64,000 nucleotides of DNA from NCBI GenBank assembly GCA_013368315.1, contig JAACJM010000010.1, positions 744,001 to 808,000 on the forward strand, given 5' to 3'. Shown in pieces: positions 57,500-64,000 of this stretch. A program made the translations under genes and the position numbers. Under the pieces are notes generated by a model. The model did no database searches. It worked only from the letters and a program-made list of their open reading frames with translations, and was not told the origin of the DNA. Position 1 is the first letter of the stretch, and every line of letters begins with the position of its first letter. Origin of the DNA: Tetrapyrgos nigripes (taxonomy: Eukaryota > Basidiomycota > Agaricomycetes > Agaricales > Campanellaceae).

Positions 57500-60400
57500 C
57501 CAAATATTGGCACTGAAAAGGCACCTTCTTCAATTGTTTCACCCAGCAGCCACCCGTTTTTAGGTCTTTCTGCAGCACCTCTCAGCTTACCATTTAATGG
57601 TTATGCCCATCCTGAAATTCAGAATTTTCCTCAATCAAACACAGCAGATTCAGATCAAGCCCCTGGAATGAAACGCAAACTCAGTGTTGCATTTCGGGAA
57701 CCTCCTGTTACTGAAAGCATCATTCAAAAGACTAGGAAATCAGCCCATCATGTACCTCTCACTGGTCCTTGTTGCAACAGTCAGACCATTTACTTGGAAT
57801 TTGAAGATTTACGTGAAGGATGGGATGGTTTCCCTCAGGCAAACTTTGCAATGGACATTACATGGGAGATATTCGAGGAGAATAACGAGCTATCAGTATA
57901 CTGGGCCACCAACACTGTGGGGTACAATACAAAGGACTGTAGAAAGAGTAGTGTCAATGCGGAACAACTTGAAAATGGTGTACGAACAAAACGTAAATGC
58001 CTTGGGCATATCCGGTGTGATAATACAGACTGTGCAATTGTCAAGAGACCACATACTGGGCCACTGTCTGCCATTACTAAACAGCTTCAAAAACTCAATG
58101 GGACATGTGAATGCGGCTCTGTTCTCAGCCACATACCCTGCCCCAATATTTCAATGATTGTGAAATGGGCTGATGGTGTACGCTACTTCAATGGAATAGA
58201 GGATCATAATCATCCCAGACTTCCTCACCAATTGCATGCACTCAAAGGCTCACAGAAAAAATTTACAGAAATGGTTGAAGATAATAAGGACATAGGTCCA
58301 GCAGGCCTTGCAGCAGGAACACTCAGTCAGGAGAAAGTGTCTCAGATATTGATCCTGTTTGGATGAATCAAGACAGGATTGCAAGGGACCACAAAAAAAT
58401 TCTTGACAAACATGAGCCCTGAATGGGTGATGATTTCATCTCTCGTTTTATTGATTTTCAGACCAATTATCCAGGATTTGTAGTCTCTGAGACTATGCTT
58501 GCTGGTATTGCTGTTGTATCTCTCCAGACTCCATTTATGGCCCAACAAGTTCATCTTGATGCAACAGCAGTTGAAGGTCCTTTCAATGGGATAGTTAGTG
58601 ATGCTGCTCATGGCTGGTGGAAAATCTCAACATCCGTTCTCATTATGAGCTCTGTTTTCTGTGTCAACTTGCTTCGTTGGGTACCTGCTCTTATCAGCTA
58701 CTCAAATGGAAATACAGCTGCACATTACGAATATCATTTTCTTGCGCTGATGGAGGGTATAGCAAAAGCAACAGCAGAAAGAGGAAGGATTGTGGTTGAT
58801 GAAATTTTTGCCCAGGTATAGTTGTTGGTAATTACATCTAGATTAATTTCTCATCTATTCTTTTTCAGATTGTGGACTTCAGTGAGGCAGAAAGAAATGG
58901 ATTTATACAAGCCTTTATCCGATTCTGGCAAAGGCGTAAGTAATGACACACGCAGTGTAGAAGAGCTCAGAAATAAGGCTGCTAAATTACTATGAGGTTG
59001 TCAGCAACATTTCAGGAGTAGCATAACTTGTGTCGGACGAATAGCAGCAATAGTGCCTGTTGACCAGCAGAAAGAATTTTCTCACCTGGCTAAGTCACTT
59101 ATTCATTTAGACAATGTTGAGTCATTTCTTGAAGTTGTCTCTTCAATCAAATCTCAATTTCCAAAATTGATCCCTTGGCTAGAATGGTGGCTGAGACCAG
59201 AGCACGCCGTGATGATTTTCGAATCACAACGCATTATGGACTATTCGCTATGGGAATCACTTCCTGAAACAACAAATCCTGAGGAGGCCTTGCATTTCAG
59301 CCTCTATTCTGCAATGGGAAAGCATCACAATTTTTTCAAGGGACTAGGGAAACTCTTCAAGTGGGTGGAACAGCTATCAAAATTGTATAATGCTGCATTA
59401 AGTGAGTACTCAATTAAGTATAGATGTTGTATTTTTTGTTTTTCTCAACATTTCATTTATTTAGTTGGCAGGCCTGTGCGCTGGGGAAAGGCACCATTAC
59501 TGAAGCACCAAGAAATTAAAGCCGAAATCCACCAGACAAAGAAATCACAGACAGCATCTGCAATTGCCGCTCGGAACAAGCGCTACCACAATGATGGACG
59601 ACCACTGGGTGATAACCGCCTTCTCAAAGTCACTCACAGGAAACAGCAAAAGCAATGCACTGTTACAAAACTGGAAAAGAGAAGGAGAGAACAAGTCTCA
59701 TCATCAGAGTTATCAGATATTTCAAGAGAGTTGAATTCAGGCAGTGATGATGGAGAGTATTCAGAACAGCATGGAATCATTGAGGGTTTTGCTACTAAAG
59801 ATAAGTCTGATGCAGTTGAAGCAATGCATACATGGGCTATCTCACAGGGCAAAGTGGTTGCTTCCTCAAAATCAGAGGGAAATTCAAATGCAATTAGTAC
59901 AGCAAAATCTCAACCTGATATTTTAGGGAATTATCCAATCAGTGGGTCAACTAAGGCCACTCTTGGAGAAGGAACCATTCAGACACAGAATGGAAAGAAG
60001 CGCCTACTTCTTTATCCAAAAGCGTCCTCATTTCAGTCATACAAGTGGTCTCACAACTCTTGCTGGGCTGATACATCATTTGAGTTATTATTTTGGGCAT
60101 TCAATTTTGACTGGAATGTGGTTGAGAATCTGTTTGAAATTTCTCCTACGCTCTATCAAGATTGAGCAGGAAGATGTGACCAATATTTTCACTGGTAGAA
60201 TCACTCCCCGAATACTGGATGGGTACTTTCAGTGCTATCAGGAGCCCCTGAATATTACTGGCATATACGTCTGTGATACTATCAACTACAATGATCTTGA
60301 AAAGCTGATTCTGAAAAGAGGACAGCAGAGAGAAGCAATGATTTGTGAACTTTTCGAAAAATACAAGGTAACATTTTGATGATCAGTGTCAGAATACTAA

Positions 60401-61160
60401 GCTTACTTAATTGTTAAAGATTGACTGGTCAAATCATTATTTGACTCTGCTTATAGTCCCAATATTCTTCAACAATCATCTGATCACAGCAATTGTTGAT
60501 TTTGGACAGATGATGATAAGGGTGTATGATATTTCTTCTGAGCAGCACAATCATACTACTACACCCTGGAGAGATGGCCCATATACTTGTATATTTCAGG
60601 TATTCATGATTTCTGCTTCGTATTTTATAAAATCAAACATTTTGATTGCAGGTAATTCATCAGCCACTGCATAATTTGAAGCTATTCAAAAAGTGGGATC
60701 TAAAATGCTGTGCAGAGGTGAGTACAGTAGACTACTCTTACAAACTTTTTTATTAATATACTCGATTTACAGTACCAGCCTCAGGACAGGAATCTCAGCC
60801 AAAGTGGTCTTTATGTGTTTGGCATTATTTGCTAGTATTTCGGGGAAAATTTCAGAATAATCAGTATTTTAGAGATATTCTGAAACCAAAGATGCTAGTG
60901 CTGCTAGCAGCAGAAATTATCCTTACATTTTATGAGCATGCCTACAAAGTTCCCTATATGGATGTGGAATCCGAAACTAGTGAGCATCCAAGGTAAGGCT
61001 CATGATTCATGTTTGGAACTGATGATCATATTGCCTAGAACAGCAAGTCCTTTCCGTCAAAGCAAGCGACTGCAGGAAAAAAGAACAGGTAAGCAAATAA
61101 CCTATGTCCACACTGAGAATGAAACTAGCATTCAAGAATCACAAAAATTAAACAAGTAAG
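57500..61160 (+). pseudogene. GCM-like / MULE-like transposase gene with USP-like C terminus
   Basis: Plus strand. N terminus disordered. A zinc-binding DNA-binding-like domain (CLGHIRCDNTDCAIVKRP, GTCECGSVLSHIPCP, YFNGIEDHNHPRLPHQLH; about 57990-58240) resembles the GCM/FLYWCH-type fingers of MULE-like transposases. After a frameshift near 58340 come MNQDRIARDHKKILDKHEP, a core with VHLDATAVEGPFNGIVSDAA and FSEAERNGFIQAF, TGA at 58993-58995 (KLL*GCQQHFRSS), and IPWLEWWLRPEHAVM. A basic hinge follows. The C terminus has SHNSCWADTSFELLFWAFNF and NHYLTLLIVPIFF, like the Cys and His boxes of ubiquitin-specific proteases. Several later exons (60165-61160) are frayed. Domain names rest on family memory. 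Confidence 0.66.
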
Positions 61161-61339
61161 TGCTAACTATTGAGTTGTCACTGACTGAATCTTTGACAAG
61201 AGTATTGGTGTAACAGTGAAAACTCCAAGGAATTGATCAAGTTGGGAAAAGGTTCATATTATTGGAAGACTGTAGATAGTGATGAATCTTGAGTAGTGTA
61301 TATAGCAGAATAGAATTGTTCATTAACAGCAACTCAACA

Positions 61340-61682
61340 CCAATAGGTGAAGCAAAAGTCAAGCAACACTTCTCATAGGTAAGGCAACAGTCAGGCAACA
61401 GTCAAGCAACAGTCAAACAACAGTCAAGCAACAGTCAAACAACAGTCAAGCAACGGTCAAGCAATAGTCAAGCAACGTCAAGCAACAGTCAAGCAATGTC
61501 AAGCAATAGTCAAGCAACAGTCAAACAACAGTCAAGCAACGGTCAAGCAATAGTCAAGCACCAGTCAAGCAACGTCAAGCAACAGTCAAGCAACGTCAAG
61601 CAACAGTCAAGCAATGTCAAGCAACAGTCAAGCAACGTCAAGCAACAGTCAAGCAACTGTTGCTTGACCTGTTGCTTGAAAA
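61340..61682 (+). repeat. CAAGCAAC array 5 with inverted end
   Basis: About 28 units, then TGTTGCTTGACCTGTTGCTT in inverse orientation, ending GAAAA. The right tip equals that of the element at 43.5-45.3 kb. Left side includes CACTTCTCATAGG as in array 2. Confidence 0.9.
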
Positions 61683-62110
61683 GTCAGATGCCCGTTGTTG
61701 TAGAATTGACATAATGACAAGAAAAGGGAGTTTGGTGACAGTGCCACAATAGTGTCCACTGTTGAGCATAGGGTTTGGGATGTCCAGTGAACAATGAGGA
61801 AATCCTCTGAGAGCCAGTTTCCGGAGGACACAACAAGTCCAAAGAAGGCATTTCCCATGAAGATAGGTGGGCATTCTCATCATTGTGAAGGGATTGTAGA
61901 ACAAGCCAACTTCATGAAGGAGAAAGGGTGAGCTGGGTATGCATCAGGCCACTGAATGTGGATGCCCTGGCCAGCTCTCCTATATGCACAGACCACCTTT
62001 ACAATCCTGGCCAAGAATGCCACAGGTTCAGAGACAGAGGTGGCATTGTAACATAGAGGCATGGTTGTCGTAGTGTTAGAAGTGGAAAGGGGTCTTTTCA
62101 TGTTGCAAGA
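61683..62110 (-). pseudogene. Unrecognised minus-strand remnant
   Basis: Minus-strand segments PLCYNATSVSEPVAFLARIV and GQGIHIQWPDAYPAHPFSF are open from about 62101. Frame changes then lead to LHGNAFFGLVVSSGNWLSED, ending against the array. No family known to me. It shows that the sequence right of array 5 is not the continuation of the gypsy fragment left of array 4. Confidence 0.35.
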
Positions 62111-62640
62111 CAGATACTAATTAAGTATCTATTGAAAAGGTAAAACTACTGAAAAATAACATTAATGTCCACATCATTCTCATAGTCATCCAAGCCAATA
62201 CTGTCATTGTTTGGGTCCAGTACTATTGAGAGATCAAGTGCACTGAGATCCATGGTCAGTGTCATGGACCATATCCATAAGTACCTCTGAGTTGAAAACA
62301 ATGATCTGGTAATGAGAATGAGCCTGAAGAGTACATCCAGAAACTACTGGGCAGTTGTGAATGTATATGGAATGTTATGTTGTATGTAATGTGGAATAGA
62401 CTCACAACAGAGATTAGTGCAGTAAATGAAATAGAGAATCAAAGAAATACCAATGGTACTATGGGCAGGGCTTGAAAAATATCTGGACTGAAGTACAAGT
62501 ACAAGTATCCACAGTTTATATATCCTACATATGAGTTGTAATGAGTCATAATAGAGGTGTTGTGACAGTATTATTTTCAGGGTATTTTCATTCATTTTCA
62601 GTTTCTTTTCTTCATCAGTCACTGCCTTTTGATCATTGTT
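62111..62640. other. Gap without recognised gene
   Basis: Nothing supported; short frames only. Confidence 0.35.
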
Positions 62641-63543
62641 TTGATCATCCTTTGCCCTATCTTTTGTTCATCTTTCCTTGATCATCTATGCACAGCTATC
62701 ATCCCCTGTTTCATCATTTGTTCATCTTTTTATGATACATCTCTTACAGGGACACTATGCACAGCTTGTTCATCTTTTGTTCATCTTTTCATGATACATC
62801 TCTTACAGGGACAATAGGCTGTACTTTGATTGTTCTGAACAGTTCTCTGATCTCTTTCTTCACTTTGCTCAGTTTTTATCTTTCTTTCTGTTCTGTGTAT
62901 ATAAGCTTAGAGTAGTAGCTCCCTAGTCCCCATCTTGACCTCTTCATCTTGGGACTAGGTGAGCATCTCATGTATTCCTTGTCTTCATTCAATATTAACT
63001 TCATCTTGGGACTAGTCTCTCATTGTTATCTGTCTACTGCTGTTCTGCTTACGCCTACTGCTTTGAGCCAAGTGTGTGCTCTTTACCACATTAGGTCAAG
63101 ATCCCTTGCTGCACTGACAGCCTAGTTATCAGGTTGTCCTTGCAGAAACTCTGTTACCACATCTACAGAACCCTCTTGAGCACCATCTCGTGCTTCTTGT
63201 ACTTCCCATGCACCCAGTTCTGTATCCAGCAAGTCATCTTGTCTAGGACAACTACATGGCTTTGATCTAATTGATCAGAGACACATCTGTTTTGATCTTG
63301 ACAGCTATTTTGAAGATGGAGATGAAGGATTCTTTAACTGTCCAAGCCATCCTTGTCCAAACGCTTATATCTGTTCCATTTCCCAAGTCCATTACTATAG
63401 TTGGGAAGACAATGACACTTGTATTGACTGTATTGTCTTACCTACCAGTTCAGCCTTTCTCTGTCAGCATTTCTGTTACCTACCACTTCCATCACCCACA
63501 TCTCATACCCCTGTCATTCAGATATCAACAACCCCATTTCGAT
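62641..63543 (+). promoter_or_regulatory. Probable LTR/leader of the gypsy element at the right edge
   Basis: Contains a 37-bp direct repeat (62718-62754 and 62777-62813, one difference), a TATATAAG box at 62898-62905 and a TCATCTTGGGACTAG pair downstream, and precedes the gag start. This fits an LTR with promoter and leader, but neither LTR end could be set. A second open frame in the leader (FEDGDEGFFNCPSHPCPNAY, then CIDC) may be an upstream coding piece. Confidence 0.45.
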
Positions 63544-64000
63544 ATGCACCGTGCCGAACAAATTCATCAGGCAGCTACCATTCAGGACATCATAAATGCT
63601 CATGGACTTCTCCAAGAGCAAGTCACTACATTCTTCCAACGCATAAATCAGCAACAGACTCAACCCCAGCCTCAGGCTCACACAATAAGCCAGAACTCTG
63701 ATAAATCCAGTATGGCCAAGCCTGAATCCTTTAAGGGTAAGGCTGTAGATGTCAGGTCTTTCCTGGCGTCTTTCAGGAACTGGGCTGGAGAACAGAGAGA
63801 TATTGCTGGAAATGAAGGAAAGATGATCCGATCTGCACTTTCATTCATGCAGGGGGAGGCTGGCATTTGGGCTGCATCATACATTGAAGAAGCTATGGCA
63901 TATGACGGGACTGCTCAGACTGTCAATCCATTTAACGGAACTTGGAGTGCATTTGTGGAAGCTTTCAAAGCACAGTTTGGATCATTGGATGAACAGGCAG
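63544..64000 (+). CDS. Ty3/gypsy gag, 5' part (right edge cuts it)
   Basis: From ATG at 63544 (MHRAEQIHQAATIQDIINAH), with a Gln/Pro-rich hinge and then the capsid-like core MAKPESFKGKAVDVRSFLAS, NEGKMIRSALSFMQGEAGIW and GTWSAFVEAFKAQFGSLDEQ, as in gag of mushroom gypsy elements. 152 codons without stop to the edge. The frame is also open upstream of the ATG, so the start is the first good Met, not proven. Confidence 0.8.
   Translation, partial: MHRAEQIHQAATIQDIINAHGLLQEQVTTFFQRINQQQTQPQPQAHTISQNSDKSSMAKPESFKGKAVDVRSFLASFRNWAGEQRDIAGNEGKMIRSALSFMQGEAGIWAASYIEEAMAYDGTAQTVNPFNGTWSAFVEAFKAQFGSLDEQA

Noticed and set aside
43456..61682. CRISPR array
   Set aside because: The CAAGCAAC arrays have no unique spacers of constant length and the organism is a fungus.

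Overview
The window reads as genomic DNA of a basidiomycete fungus, most likely an Agaricomycete. Protein genes are split by short GT-AG introns of about 50 to 120 bp. The recognisable families are those that expand in mushroom-forming fungi: KDZ transposases with the CxC2 cysteine cluster, Plavaka transposases, TET/JBP-like dioxygenases, F-box/LRR proteins and Ty3/gypsy and Ty1/copia elements. No rRNA, tRNA, CRISPR array or conserved housekeeping gene was recognised. This is a transposon-rich, gene-poor region.

Layout. 1-4.9 kb: the 5' half of an apparently intact KDZ transposase gene (minus strand, runs off the left edge), an uncharacterised reading frame, and a decayed TET/JBP-like gene. 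5.4-7.9 kb: a foldback-type element with 658-bp inverted arms around a 22-bp minisatellite. 8-16.4 kb: fragments of accessory genes, including a PHD-finger-like gene caught in a large imperfect palindrome and a JmjC-like pseudogene with an exact 169-bp tandem duplication. 16.8-20.7 kb: a decayed Ty1/copia element. 20.7-23.6 kb: an F-box/LRR pseudogene abutting the copia LTR and split by a 1.15-kb repeat. 25.8-36.6 kb: a second, broken KDZ gene. It is split by a complete 6,828-bp Plavaka element and carries a roughly 1.5-kb satellite inside one intron. The Plavaka element holds the transposase plus a divergently transcribed companion gene. 37.6-51.2 kb: copia and gypsy fragments, a repeat element with CAAGCAAC ends, and a chromovirus with an intact antisense gene and a 3' LTR. 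51.2-64 kb: a Helitron helicase remnant, a gypsy PR-RT fragment, a GCM-like/MULE-like transposase gene bracketed by CAAGCAAC arrays, and the leader and gag start of another gypsy element leaving the right edge.

The genes do not form an operon or pathway. The window records successive insertions, most clearly Plavaka into KDZ and a repeat into the F-box gene. Many in-frame stops are TGA at places where the family normally has arginine, as expected from C-to-T change of CGA codons. That fits cytosine methylation and deamination acting on repeats, and a TET/JBP-like cytosine-modification gene sits beside the KDZ gene. The most unusual items are the two-gene Plavaka element with its 2-bp target duplication, the KDZ intronic satellite built on a palindromic motif, the foldback element, and the helically phased CAAGCAAC arrays around the GCM-like transposase gene.
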